64,000 nucleotides of DNA from SHYQ01 sp041674525 (lineage in GTDB: Bacteria; Chloroflexota; Dehalococcoidia; UBA2979). Shown in pieces: positions 33,464 to 42,498 of this stretch; position 1 is the stretch's first letter, and every line of letters begins with the position of its first letter. Where the stretch lies: positions 13,258 through 77,257 of the forward strand of contig JBAYVN010000004.1 of assembly GCA_041674525.1 (NCBI GenBank). Direction: 5' to 3'. Below the pieces are notes generated by a model. The model made no database searches and was not told where the DNA came from. It worked only from the letters and a program-made list of their open reading frames with translations. The translations under genes were made by a program, and so were the position numbers.

Positions 33464-35242
33464 CTAGACGGCGCACTCGCCCTCGCCGCGCTCGAGGACG
33501 TACAGGCCCTCTCGCTCCCAGTCCACGAACTCCTGGATGCTGTCGGTCGAGAACTTCGGCGTGACCGTCAGGTCCTGCACGGCGGCCTCGAACGGAGTGA
33601 CGCCGACGCGCTCGAAGAACGCGTTGAACGCCTCGCCGTCGCTCCGTTGCGACTGGTACAGACCGATGAAGCGCTCCACGGCCTCCGGGACGCGCTTCGC
33701 CGGGATGCGGAGCTTCGCGATCGTGCCGATGTGCGCCGTCACGCCCTCGTGGCGCTCGCCGCCCAGGAAGACGTTGTACGCCGGGATCTGGCGGGCGTCG
33801 TTCTTCATCGCGGCGCCGTGGAAGCCGATGTTGCCGAGGTGATGCTGGCCGCACGAGTTCGGGCAGCCACTGATGTTGATGAAGATCTGCTTCGTCAGGG
33901 GGTCCGTGATGTCCATCGCGTCGATGCGCTCGGAAATCGCCCGGTTCAGGCCCATCGACGACGTGATGCCGAGCTTGCACGAGTCCGTGCCGGGGCAGGA
34001 GACCACGTCGCGGATCGTCGCGGCACCGGACTCGCCGAGGCCGATCGCCTGCAGCGCCTTCCACACCGCGTGGACGCGGTTGCCGGGGATCCAGCGCAGG
34101 ACCATGTTCTGCGCCTGTGTGGTCCGCGCCCGTCCCGCGCCGAAGTCCGTGATGATCGAAGCGAGCCCGCGCCACTGCTCGGGCCGCAGATCGCCCTGCC
34201 GCACGAACGCCTGCACTGCGAAGTAGCCGTCCTGCTTCTGCGACCGCACGTTGTCGTCCACGAAGCGCTGGAAGGCCTCGCGCTCCTCGGCGGGAACCCC
34301 GGCAACGTCGAGCGGCGCGGGGGCGGGAGCGAGGGCGGCCTCGTCGTCATGGAGGAGCAACGCGTGCAGGTCGGGGCGCTGCTTCGCCCAGTCCTGCGCC
34401 AGCCGCTCGTCCACCATGCGGCGGAAGGCGTCCTCGCCTACGCGGTGGACCAGGAACTTGAGGCGCGCCTTCAGGATGTTCACGCGCAGCTCGTCCGCGT
34501 CCTGGAAGATGCGGATCACCGCCTCGGAGTACGTCAGGAAGTCATCGACGGAGACGAAGTCGGTGAGGACGATCGCGTCCTTCGGCATCGTCGAGAGGCC
34601 CCCGCCGACGACCATCTTGAAGCCGCGCACCTCCTCGCCCGCGATGTTGCGGACGCGGGGGATGAAGCCGATGTCGTGGATCGGCGTCAGCGCGGCGTCG
34701 GCGTCGGAGCCGGAGAAGGTCACCTTGAACTTGCGGGGGAGGAGCTGGCTGAGGGGATTACGCACCCAGTAGCGTACAAATGCCGCCGCGTATGGCGTGA
34801 TGTCAAAGAGCTCGTCGCCGCGGATGCCCGCCCACGGGTCGCCGGTGACGTTGCGCACCACGTTGCCGCACGCCTCGCGCGAGGAGAGCCCGTGGTCGCC
34901 GAGGATGCGCAGGACGTTGTACATCTCGGGCAGGGGGATGTGGTGGAACTGCAGGTTCTGGCGGGTGGTGATGTGCCCCTTGGCCAGCGGCGCGATCTCC
35001 GACACCCGGGCGAAGGCTTCCATCTGCTCCGGGCCGAGGCCGCCGAACGGGAGCTTCACCCGGATCATCTGGCGCGCCGCCTGGCGCTGCCCGTAGACCC
35101 CCTGCTTCAGGCGGAAGCCGATGAACACGCGCTCCTCGCGCTGCCCGGCGAGGAAGGCGGTCGCTTCCGTCTCGAAGTCGTCGAACTCCTTCGTGATGAT
35201 CGGGATGACGGTGGGGGCGCTGGCGCGCTGTGCGGTAGTCAT
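33464..35242 (-). CDS. Ferredoxin-type sulfite (nitrite) reductase
   Basis: The 592-residue protein has two ferredoxin-like half-domains and the siroheme/4Fe-4S site CPGTDSCKLG and GCPNSCGQH (C-x5-C and C-x3-C). It also has the IRVKLPFGGLGPEQM and GHITTRQNLQFHHI stretches typical of sulfite/nitrite reductases. Its place next to cysDN argues for assimilatory sulfite reduction. I chose the ATG at 35242, which has AGGGAAGAG upstream, over a longer form. A perfect dyad at 35283-35305 sits in its promoter. Nitrite reduction cannot be excluded on sequence alone. Confidence 0.9.
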   Translation of the reverse strand: MTTAQRASAPTVIPIITKEFDDFETEATAFLAGQREERVFIGFRLKQGVYGQRQAARQMIRVKLPFGGLGPEQMEAFARVSEIAPLAKGHITTRQNLQFHHIPLPEMYNVLRILGDHGLSSREACGNVVRNVTGDPWAGIRGDELFDITPYAAAFVRYWVRNPLSQLLPRKFKVTFSGSDADAALTPIHDIGFIPRVRNIAGEEVRGFKMVVGGGLSTMPKDAIVLTDFVSVDDFLTYSEAVIRIFQDADELRVNILKARLKFLVHRVGEDAFRRMVDERLAQDWAKQRPDLHALLLHDDEAALAPAPAPLDVAGVPAEEREAFQRFVDDNVRSQKQDGYFAVQAFVRQGDLRPEQWRGLASIITDFGAGRARTTQAQNMVLRWIPGNRVHAVWKALQAIGLGESGAATIRDVVSCPGTDSCKLGITSSMGLNRAISERIDAMDITDPLTKQIFINISGCPNSCGQHHLGNIGFHGAAMKNDARQIPAYNVFLGGERHEGVTAHIGTIAKLRIPAKRVPEAVERFIGLYQSQRSDGEAFNAFFERVGVTPFEAAVQDLTVTPKFSTDSIQEFVDWEREGLYVLERGEGECAV

Positions 35243-35282
35243 GGTGGCGCTCTTCCCTGCTCGACCCGCTCGGTACCGGATA

Positions 35283-35305
35283 TTGTCGACATACTCAGTC
35301 GACAA
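35283..35305. promoter_or_regulatory. Putative operator dyad upstream of the sulfite reductase gene
   Basis: TTGTCGAC-ATACTCA-GTCGACAA is a perfect 8-7-8 inverted repeat 41 bases before the ATG. Its size and symmetry fit a site for a dimeric repressor such as an Rrf2-type (CymR-like) regulator of sulfur assimilation; the regulator is not in this window. Confidence 0.6.
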
Positions 35306-35445
35306 AGGAGACATTAGAGTACCCGCGCTCCAGAGGGCATGGCAAGTCCTGCTGAAACCCGGCGCGTGGGAAGCACGAAATGGCAGGTTGAGTCCCGCCC
35401 ATCCAGCCCTGCGGGACGCGCGGCAGGGGGTCGGGCTGGGCCGGC

Positions 35446-36111
35446 CTAGTAGGTGGAGACGTCCATCTGGGGGAGCATCCCGGTTGCCGAGTAGACCGTG
35501 CGCTCCGCGATGTTGGTCGCGCGGTCGGCGATGCGCTCCAGGTTGTGGGCGACCCAGAGGAGGTGGGTGCTGGGCTCGATGGTGGTCGGGTCGCCGACCA
35601 TCACCTGGATCAGGTCGGCGTAGATCTGATCGTAGAGGCGGTCCACCTCCTCGTCGGCGGCGCCGACGCGGTACGCGGCCTCAATGTCCTGGTCGAGGAA
35701 CGCCTGCACGGAATTGCGGAGCATGTCCTTGGCGCGGCTCGCCATGATCGGCATGTCGATCAGGGGCTTCACCAGGGGCTCGTCCTGCATCATCACGACG
35801 ATCTTGGCGATCCCGGCCGCGTGGTCACCCATGCGCTCCATGTCCGACATGATCGCGGTCACCGACACGATCATGCGCAGATCGCCGGCCATGGGAGCCT
35901 GCTGGGCCAGGAGTGAGATGCACGCGTTCTGCAGGTGGAACCCGATCGCGTTGACTTCCCTGTCGTCCTCGATGATGCCGCGGGCGAGCGCGACGTCCCG
36001 GTCCATGAGGGCCTGCATCGCGCGATCCACCGCCCGCTCGACCATCGATCCCATCTCCAGGACGCCGTCCTGCAAGGCGGCGATCTGGCGCTGGAACTGC
36101 TCTCGAGGCAT
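35446..36111 (-). CDS. phoU: Phosphate signalling complex protein PhoU
   Basis: This 221-residue all-helical protein contains the two PhoU repeats, each with the metal-binding pattern: first half about 20-100 (NAIGFHLQNACISLLAQQAPMAGDLRMIVS with DMERMGDHAAGIA), second about 120-215 (LLWVAHNLERIADRATNIAERTVY). PhoU damps the Pst transporter and the PhoR kinase under phosphate plenty. It stands downstream of the kinase/regulator pair on the same strand, 89 bases away. The pst transporter genes are not in this window. Confidence 0.95.
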   Translation of the reverse strand: MPREQFQRQIAALQDGVLEMGSMVERAVDRAMQALMDRDVALARGIIEDDREVNAIGFHLQNACISLLAQQAPMAGDLRMIVSVTAIMSDMERMGDHAAGIAKIVVMMQDEPLVKPLIDMPIMASRAKDMLRNSVQAFLDQDIEAAYRVGAADEEVDRLYDQIYADLIQVMVGDPTTIEPSTHLLWVAHNLERIADRATNIAERTVYSATGMLPQMDVSTY

Positions 36112-36200
36112 GACCGGGCCGCCCAATCCCCGGGCGGTGCACGACCGCCCGGCCCACTCGCCGTGAATCGCTCAAGGTGCCAGTGTACCCGCCCGCACCC

Positions 36201-37382
36201 TCAGGCAGGCGCGTCGGCCCGCGGGAGGGTGAAGCAGAGCGTGGCGCCCGGCGACCCCTCCGCCACCCAGATCTCGCCGCCGAGGCGTGAGACGGTGTGG
36301 CGCGCGATCGCCAGGCCGAGGCCGGTTCCGCTGCCGCGCGCGCGGTCCGCCGTGTAGAACCGTTCGAACACCCGCTGGCGGTCGGCGGGCAGGATGCCGG
36401 GGCCCTCGTCACGCACGCAGACCCGGGTCATGTCCCCGTCCGCCTCCAGCCGGATGGTGACGGTGCCTCCCCGCGGGGAGTAGCGGATGGCGTTGTCCAG
36501 GAGGTTGGTGATCACCTCCAGCCCGCGCTCGTGGTCTGCCAGCACCAGCGCCCCCGCGGGCGTCGCCACGTGCACGGCCAGCGCCACGCCGGACCGTTCA
36601 GCGACGGGCAGCATGCGCGCCACGGCCACGCGGGCGAGCTCCGCCACCTCCACCGGGCGAATGTCGAACTCCTCGGCGCGGGACTCCAGGCGGGAGAGCG
36701 TCAGCAGGCGCTCGACGATGTCACCCAGCCGTTCCAGCTCATGCGTCAGGCTGGCGTGGAAGCGAGCGCGGCGCTCAGCGTCGTCCACGCCGCTCTCCAG
36801 CGTCTCCGCCAGGGCCCGGGCGGCCGCGATCGGGGTCCGCAGCTCGTGCGACACGTTCGCCACCAGCTCCGAGCGGGCGCGCTCCGCGTTCCGGAGCGCG
36901 GTGATGTCCTGCACGGTGAGCACGGCGTGCACCGGCGCGGCCTCCAGGCGCGCGGCTGCCGCGCGAACGATGCGGTCGTCCCCCAGCGCGACGTCCCGGG
37001 GCTCGCCCGCCGCTTCGCGCAGCACCTGCGCCAGTGCGGCGTCGCGCGTCGCGCGGATCAGGGACACGCCCTCCATCTCCTCACGCGGGCGCCGGAGGAT
37101 GCGCGCCAGCGCCGGGTTGGCGACGAGCACGTCCTCCTGGGCGTCGATCACGAGGATGCCCTCGGGCAGCAGCGCGAGGAGCCCCCGCAGCTCGTGGACG
37201 AAGTCGATGACCGGCGGCGCCTCCGGCCGCGCGGGGCGCGCCGCCTCGGGTGGCCGAGCGCCGAGCCAGCCGGCCAGCAGCACGCCGGCACCGGCAGCCA
37301 GCCAGCGGAAGGGGTCGGGAAGCGCCGCCACGGCAAGCGCGACCACCACCGCCAGCGCGACGAGCACCGTCGGGTGTCTCAC
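36201..37382 (-). CDS. phoR: PhoR-like sensor histidine kinase
   Basis: A 393-residue kinase: N-terminal membrane segments (about 5-42), a PAS domain (VIDAQEDVLVANPALARIL, about 77-160), H-box NVSHELRTP with His179, N-box NLLDNAIRYSPRGG, G1 VRDEGPGI and G2 GTGLGLAIARH. The GTG overlaps the regulator stop by GTGA, so the pair is coupled. The link to PhoU suggests phosphate sensing, as in PhoR, which also has two membrane helices and a PAS domain. The N-terminus is short, as in PhoR. Confidence 0.9.
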   Translation of the reverse strand: MRHPTVLVALAVVVALAVAALPDPFRWLAAGAGVLLAGWLGARPPEAARPARPEAPPVIDFVHELRGLLALLPEGILVIDAQEDVLVANPALARILRRPREEMEGVSLIRATRDAALAQVLREAAGEPRDVALGDDRIVRAAAARLEAAPVHAVLTVQDITALRNAERARSELVANVSHELRTPIAAARALAETLESGVDDAERRARFHASLTHELERLGDIVERLLTLSRLESRAEEFDIRPVEVAELARVAVARMLPVAERSGVALAVHVATPAGALVLADHERGLEVITNLLDNAIRYSPRGGTVTIRLEADGDMTRVCVRDEGPGILPADRQRVFERFYTADRARGSGTGLGLAIARHTVSRLGGEIWVAEGSPGATLCFTLPRADAPA

Positions 37383-38083
37383 GCCACGAACCGGTAGCCG
37401 ACGCTGCGCACGGTCTGGATGTGCTGCGGGTTCGCGGGGTCCTCCTCGATCTTCTCGCGCAGCCACCGCACGTGGACGTCGACGGTCCGTGTCTCACCCA
37501 TGAAGGTGATGCCCCACACCTCCTCCAGGATCTGGCTTCTGGTCAGCGCCTGCCCGGGATGGCGCATGAAGTACGTCAGGAGCGCGAACTCCCGTGGCCG
37601 GAGCGTCAGCAGCTCGCCGCGATGGCGAGCCTCGTGCGTGGTCTCGTTCACCTCCAGCGCCCCCGCGCGGAGCACCACGTCCTCCAGCGGCTCGCCGGCG
37701 CGAGGACCGGCGGCCCGCGAGAGGGCGTCCCGGCGGAGCATGGAGGCCACCCGGGCGCGCAGCTCGCGCATGGAGAAGGGCTTGGTCAGGTAGTCGTCAG
37801 CGCCGGTTTCCAGGCCCTGGACCCGATCGGCCTCGGAATCGCGCGCGGTCAGCAGGAGGATCGGGACGGGGGCCTCGGCGCGGAGGATGCGGCAGACGTC
37901 CAGGCCGGACATCCGGGGCAGCATGACGTCCAGCACCACGGCATCCGGGTGCCGCTCGCGGGCCAGCGCCAGCCCGGCCACGCCATCGGCGGCGGTCAGC
38001 ACTTCGTGGCCATCCCTGCCGATACTGTATGCGACGGCATCGAGGATGTTCGGGTCGTCCTCGACCACCAGGACGGTCGACAT
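37379..38083 (-). CDS. phoB: PhoB-like OmpR-family response regulator
   Basis: This 234-residue regulator has a receiver domain (EDD at 8-10, phospho-acceptor D52 in VVLDVMLP, Lys in YLTKPF) and a C-terminal winged helix (LTLRPREFALLTYFMRHPGQALTRSQILEEVWG, ending TVRSVGYRFVA). It is followed by the kinase through a 4-base overlap and then PhoU, as in phosphate regulons. No clear ribosome binding site precedes the ATG. A Pho box was not identified. Confidence 0.9.
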   Translation of the reverse strand: MSTVLVVEDDPNILDAVAYSIGRDGHEVLTAADGVAGLALARERHPDAVVLDVMLPRMSGLDVCRILRAEAPVPILLLTARDSEADRVQGLETGADDYLTKPFSMRELRARVASMLRRDALSRAAGPRAGEPLEDVVLRAGALEVNETTHEARHRGELLTLRPREFALLTYFMRHPGQALTRSQILEEVWGITFMGETRTVDVHVRWLREKIEEDPANPQHIQTVRSVGYRFVA

Positions 38084-38162
38084 GGGAACGCCTCCGGCGC
38101 GTCGCGGGCTCAGACTCAGCCCAGACTCGGGCGGGACATGCCCCCGCCGCCCTTCGAGACCC

Positions 38163-38177
38163 TATACTTGTTGTATA
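38163..38177. promoter_or_regulatory. Inverted repeat in the divergent regulator promoter region
   Basis: TATAC-TTGTT-GTATA is a perfect small dyad midway between the divergent response-regulator and GAF-kinase genes, in the only AT-rich part of the gap. It resembles two facing -10 elements and may be the shared promoter or a regulator site. Confidence 0.45.
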
Positions 38178-38236
38178 CGCTTCTCGGACTATGTGGGGCG
38201 CAACCACCAATGGGGTGCGCCCGCTGCACAGGGTGA

Positions 38237-39802
38237 ATGCCCGTGTCCATGAATTCACCGGAGCTGCAGGCGGTCCTGCTGGGCATCATCGAGGTCCAGC
38301 CGCTGGACGTCCTGCTCCGGCACCTCGCGGGCGCCGCGCGCGAGATGACGGGCTCGGACTTCGCCGCGCTCGGCGCATACGACGACAGCCGCCGCCTGGA
38401 GCATTTCGAGACGGTAGGACTGTCCAACGACGAACGCCAGTCGCTGGGTCACCCGCCCCACGGCCTGGGCCTGTTGGGCGAGTTCGCGATCGATCCGCGC
38501 ACCGTGAATCTGGACGACTTCCGGCACCACCGGGCCTCCGTCCGGATGCCGACGCACCATCCCGACATGCAGGCGTTCCTGGGCGTCCCGCTGGTCTACG
38601 GCGGGCGCGTGCTCGGCGCGTTCTATGTCACGCGCAAGCCGGGCGGCGCCGCCTTCAGCGCCGAGGACCGCGCGCAGCTGGAGGCGCTGGCGCCGTACGC
38701 GGCGATCGCCATCCGCAACGCGAGGGCCCTGGACGCGGAGCAGCGGCAGCGCGCCGCGGCGCAGGCGCTGGCGGATACCGCGCGGGCGCTGCAGGAGGTG
38801 GACCGTCCGGGCGAGGCCGCACGCATCCTGGTCAACGCCGCGGGCGAGCTGCTGGCGGGTCACGGCGAGGCCGTGGTGTGCTGGACCAGCGCCGATGACG
38901 ACGACACGCAGACGGCCGCCTCGGTCCCGGGCTCGCACCTGGAGGCCGAGGTGCTGGCGCTGGTGGAGGCGGGGCTGCCGCCGGGACGCCACGAGCGGCC
39001 GGGGATGCTGCCGGGCACGGACGTCACGATCTACGTGGGCGAACTCCCCGATGGCGGCGAGCTGGTGCTGGCAGCGGCGATCCCCACCCACCACGGCAAC
39101 GGCGTCCACCTCGCGCTCCGCACATTGCACGACATTGGCGTGGCCGGGCACGCGCACATCGCCCGGCGCGCGGCCGAGGCCGCCCTGGAGCGCTACGCCC
39201 TGCGCGACGGCATCGCGCGGGACTTGCATGACGACATCATCCAGGCGATCTACGCGATCGGCCTCGGTCTCCACCGGGCGCGCATGCGCGACAGCATCAC
39301 GAAGGAAGAGGCGATCGAGGCCGCGACCACGGAGCTGAGCGCGGTGATCGCGGATCTGCGCGCGTACATCGGCCACCTGACTGGCGACGAGCTCCCGGGC
39401 ACCGCACTCCTGACCGAGCGGCTGCGCTCGATCATCGACGCGGCGAGCTCATGCGAGTGGGAGCAGCGCATCGAGATGGGGCAGGAGCAGCTGAACCCCG
39501 CCACCGAGCGCGCGGTCTACCTGATCGCCCGCGAGCTGATCTCCAACGTGGAGCGGCACGCGCAGGCGCGGCGCGCCTCGCTGGTGGTGCGGCGCGACGC
39601 CGGAGACATCCACATCGAGGTCACGGACGACGGGATTGGCTTCGACCGCAACAGCATCGCCCCGGATCGCGTCGGTGTGCGCAGCGTGGAGCAGCGCGCG
39701 GCTGACCTCGGCGGATCGCTGCTCTTCGAGACGGCGCCGGGCCGGGGCACGTCGGTATCGGTGACCATCCCCGTAGTGCTGGCGCAGGGGATCCCTTCGT
39801 GA
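38237..39802 (+). CDS. GAF-domain sensor histidine kinase (NarL/DevS type)
   Basis: The 521-residue protein has a GAF domain (about 20-165, with FLGVPLVYGGRVLGAFYVTRK), a second degenerate GAF-like region (about 180-310), a HisKA_3 dimerisation site ARDLHDDIIQAIYAIGLGL with His331, and a HATPase domain (LISNVERHAQARRASLVV, DDGIGFD). No membrane segment is visible, so it is cytosolic like DevS/DosT, which sense redox or gas through GAF-bound heme; whether this one binds heme is unknown. It overlaps the LuxR-type regulator by GTGA. Confidence 0.9.
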   Translation: MPVSMNSPELQAVLLGIIEVQPLDVLLRHLAGAAREMTGSDFAALGAYDDSRRLEHFETVGLSNDERQSLGHPPHGLGLLGEFAIDPRTVNLDDFRHHRASVRMPTHHPDMQAFLGVPLVYGGRVLGAFYVTRKPGGAAFSAEDRAQLEALAPYAAIAIRNARALDAEQRQRAAAQALADTARALQEVDRPGEAARILVNAAGELLAGHGEAVVCWTSADDDDTQTAASVPGSHLEAEVLALVEAGLPPGRHERPGMLPGTDVTIYVGELPDGGELVLAAAIPTHHGNGVHLALRTLHDIGVAGHAHIARRAAEAALERYALRDGIARDLHDDIIQAIYAIGLGLHRARMRDSITKEEAIEAATTELSAVIADLRAYIGHLTGDELPGTALLTERLRSIIDAASSCEWEQRIEMGQEQLNPATERAVYLIARELISNVERHAQARRASLVVRRDAGDIHIEVTDDGIGFDRNSIAPDRVGVRSVEQRAADLGGSLLFETAPGRGTSVSVTIPVVLAQGIPS

Positions 39803-40470
39803 CCATCGCCGACACGCCGCTGCGCGTCATGCTCGTGGACGATCATGCCGTCGTGCGACGCGGCCTGCGCGACCTGCTCTCGGAGCGCGGCGACATCTCC
39901 GTTGTCGGCGAGGCCGGCTCCGTGAAGCAGGCGCTGGAGGAGGCCGCGCGCCTCAAGCCGGACGTGGTCGTCATGGATCTGCGCCTCCCGGACGGGAGCG
40001 GCGTGGAGGCCTGCCGCGACATCCGCTCCGCGCACCCGGACACGAAGGTGCTCATCCTCACGTCCCACGCCGACCAGAACGCGCTGTTCGCGGCGGTGAT
40101 CGCGGGGGCCTCGGGCTACCTGTTGAAGGACCTGAACCCGGCGAGCATCCAGGACGCCGTCACCCAGATCGGCCGCGGCGGCGCGATGCTCGACCCGCAG
40201 ATGGCGACGGGGGTACTGGAACGGCTGCGCCGGGGCCAGGGCGCGCACCCGGCGGACGACGCCTTCTCGTCGCTCTCGCCGCAGGAGGATCGCATCCTGG
40301 ACATGATCGCGGACGGGATGACCAACGGTGAGATCGCCCTGCGGCTGCAGCTCGCCGAGAAGACGATCAAGAACTACGTCTCGCAGATCTACGCGAAGTT
40401 GAACGTCGAGCGCCGCTCGCAGGCGGCACGCCTCGCGACCGAGCGGCGTCTCCGCAAGGAGCAGCAGTAG
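39799..40470 (+). CDS. NarL/LuxR-family response regulator
   Basis: A 223-residue regulator with receiver (MLVDDHAVVRRGL, phospho-acceptor D60 in VVVMDLRLP, and LKDL) and LuxR-type helix-turn-helix (SPQEDRILDMIADGMTNGEIALRLQLAEKTIKNYVSQIYAKLNV). The receiver and output resemble DevR/DosR. It begins at GTG overlapping the kinase stop, so the two form a co-translated pair. Targets unknown. Confidence 0.92.
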   Translation: MTIADTPLRVMLVDDHAVVRRGLRDLLSERGDISVVGEAGSVKQALEEAARLKPDVVVMDLRLPDGSGVEACRDIRSAHPDTKVLILTSHADQNALFAAVIAGASGYLLKDLNPASIQDAVTQIGRGGAMLDPQMATGVLERLRRGQGAHPADDAFSSLSPQEDRILDMIADGMTNGEIALRLQLAEKTIKNYVSQIYAKLNVERRSQAARLATERRLRKEQQ

Positions 40471-40528
40471 CCGCCTCGTCGGTGCGCGCGCGGCGTCCCG
40501 CTGCGCCGGCGCCCCGTCCGCTCGCCGC

Positions 40529-41527
40529 CTATCCGTTCGTGAGCGCCGCCAGCGAGACGAAGTCGTACCCGTTGGCGCGCAGGCCATCGATAATCGCCGG
40601 CAGCGCGGCGGCATCCTGCGACTGCGCGCCCACGTGGAAGATGAGGATCGCCCCCGGCGAGGTCAGCGCCAGGGTGCGCTCCACGATGCGCGGCGCGGAC
40701 AGCCCGTTCCAGCCCAGCGAATCGACCGCCCACATCGCGGTCACGGTGTAGCCGCGCGCCCCGACGTCGGCGAGGACGGAGGCGTCCATGTCGCCGTACG
40801 GCGGGCGGAAGTACGGGAGCGTGGAGACCCCCGCGATGCGCTGGATGGCCGCCTCGGTGCGATCGATCTCGGCCCAGCGCTGCGCGCGCGTGAGCGGCGC
40901 CGCGCCCGTGGACAGCCCTGTGAACGAGGCATGACTCCACGTGTGGTTGATCAGCTGGTGCCCCTCGGCGGCCATCCGCTTCACGAGCTGCGGGTTCTGC
41001 TCCGCCCACGTCCCCGTCATGCCGAAGCTCGCGATCGCGTGCTCGTGGTCGAGCGTGTCGAGGATGTCCGCGGCATATCCGACATCAGCCCCGGCGTCGA
41101 ACGTCAGCGCGACGCGCTTCCTCGTGCGGTCGCCATAGCTGAGCGCGGTGGATCGCGGGCCGTCCGAGATCGCACCAGCGACCAGCGACGCGGGCGATGC
41201 GGTCGGGGGCGATGCGGTGGAGATTGCGGCCTCGGCCGTCGCCGCGGCCACTCGCAGCGGAGCCACGGACGCGGGGGCTCGTGCGGCGGTGACCGCATCC
41301 GGAGGCGCGGACGCGGCGGCGGACGGCGCGGTCGTCGTGGCGGGGGGCAGGGCGGGCGCCGGGGCGTGGCTGTGCCCGCCGGCCGCCGACGCGATCACGG
41401 AGAGCTCCCCCGCGCTCGGCGCAGGCACCGCCGAGGAGCGTACGCCGCCGCCAGAGACCGCGAACAGTGCGAGCACGGACACGATGCTAAAGAACGCGAT
41501 CCTCGGGTAGCCACCAGGGATACGCAC
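40529..41527 (-). CDS. Polysaccharide deacetylase (NodB domain)
   Basis: The 332-residue secreted or anchored protein has an N-terminal hydrophobic segment (about 9-26), a long Ala/Pro/Thr-rich linker (to about 130), and a NodB domain with TFDAGAD (142-148; catalytic and metal Asp), metal ligands in HTWSH (195-199) and RPPYGD. It would remove N-acetyl groups from peptidoglycan or another glycan. The GTG start lies two bases before the amidase stop codon, so it is the last gene of the dacA-amidase-deacetylase operon. Confidence 0.9.
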   Translation of the reverse strand: MRIPGGYPRIAFFSIVSVLALFAVSGGGVRSSAVPAPSAGELSVIASAAGGHSHAPAPALPPATTTAPSAAASAPPDAVTAARAPASVAPLRVAAATAEAAISTASPPTASPASLVAGAISDGPRSTALSYGDRTRKRVALTFDAGADVGYAADILDTLDHEHAIASFGMTGTWAEQNPQLVKRMAAEGHQLINHTWSHASFTGLSTGAAPLTRAQRWAEIDRTEAAIQRIAGVSTLPYFRPPYGDMDASVLADVGARGYTVTAMWAVDSLGWNGLSAPRIVERTLALTSPGAILIFHVGAQSQDAAALPAIIDGLRANGYDFVSLAALTNG

Positions 41528-41529
41528 GC

Positions 41530-42498
41530 TCAGCCCCCCTGCTTCGTCTGTGGCAGGAACTCCAGCACGCCACGCGCCACACCGCGCGCCATGGCGTTAC
41601 GTGCGCCCTCTTCGCGCAGCAGCGCCCCATCGGCGGGGCTGCTAATGAACAGCAGCTCGACGAGCGCGCCGGGCATCTGCGACGCACGGCTGCTGATGCT
41701 CTCCTGGCCGGGCGCGAAGCCCAGCGCCTCGGGCGTGCCGCCGCGACGGTACACCTCGTCGCGGCCGGTGACGCGCGGCGGACCGAGGATGAAGAGCGGG
41801 AAACAGCGCCCCTGGAACGCCTTCAGGCAGGCATCGTCGAAGATGCCGCGCGCCATCGCCGGGTATCCCGCGGAGCGCATCTCGGCGCTGACGCCCTCGA
41901 GCAGCAGTCCCGCCAGCGTCCGGCTCTCCGCTGAGAACGGGCGCTGGCCGCTGTAGTAGACCTCGTAGCCGCGGGTCTCGGCGTCCGGCGCACCGTTGGA
42001 GTGCAGGGAGACGAGCGCGTCCGCGTGCGCCGCGTTCGCGATGTCGATGCGGGCCTGCAGGTCCAGGCGCGTGCCGCTGTACCCCGTCACCTGCGTGGGC
42101 GGCGCGCCGGGCGCTGCCGCGCGCACATCGGCGGTGCGCGTCAGGATCACCTCGACCCCGCGCGCGCGCAGCACGTCCGCGACGCGCTTCGCCATGTCGA
42201 GGTTCGAGTCCTTCTCGACGACGCCGTACGCCACCGCGCCGCTCTCATCCACGGCGTGCCCGGGGTCCATCACCACGACCGGGGAGCGCCGCGCGACCGC
42301 GGTGGGTACAGGGGTCGCGGCGGCCGGCTGCACCGAGGGGACGCCGGGGCCGCCGGCGGTCGGCGTGGACGTCGCCGTGGCCGCCGGGGACGCGTGTGGG
42401 GGCGCTCCGCAGGCGGCTGCCGCGAAGCACGCGACTCCGGTCAGCAGGCGGACGAGCACGTGAGCAGGCACACGGGGCGCGACGGTGCGTGCGGGCAT
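41530..42498 (-). CDS. N-acetylmuramoyl-L-alanine amidase, lipoprotein
   Basis: The 322-residue protein has a signal ending in a lipobox-like AAAC, a Pro/Thr linker, and an Amidase_3 domain: MDPGHAVDESGAV (zinc His), GVVEKDSNLDMA (zinc Glu), LVSLHSNG (zinc His) and, near the end, the catalytic-type Glu in ALVELLF. It cleaves the lactyl-amide bond between muramic acid and the stem peptide. The ATG overlaps the D,D-carboxypeptidase stop (ATGA), indicating a coupled cell-wall operon. Confidence 0.92.
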   Translation of the reverse strand: MPARTVAPRVPAHVLVRLLTGVACFAAAACGAPPHASPAATATSTPTAGGPGVPSVQPAAATPVPTAVARRSPVVVMDPGHAVDESGAVAYGVVEKDSNLDMAKRVADVLRARGVEVILTRTADVRAAAPGAPPTQVTGYSGTRLDLQARIDIANAAHADALVSLHSNGAPDAETRGYEVYYSGQRPFSAESRTLAGLLLEGVSAEMRSAGYPAMARGIFDDACLKAFQGRCFPLFILGPPRVTGRDEVYRRGGTPEALGFAPGQESISSRASQMPGALVELLFISSPADGALLREEGARNAMARGVARGVLEFLPQTKQGG

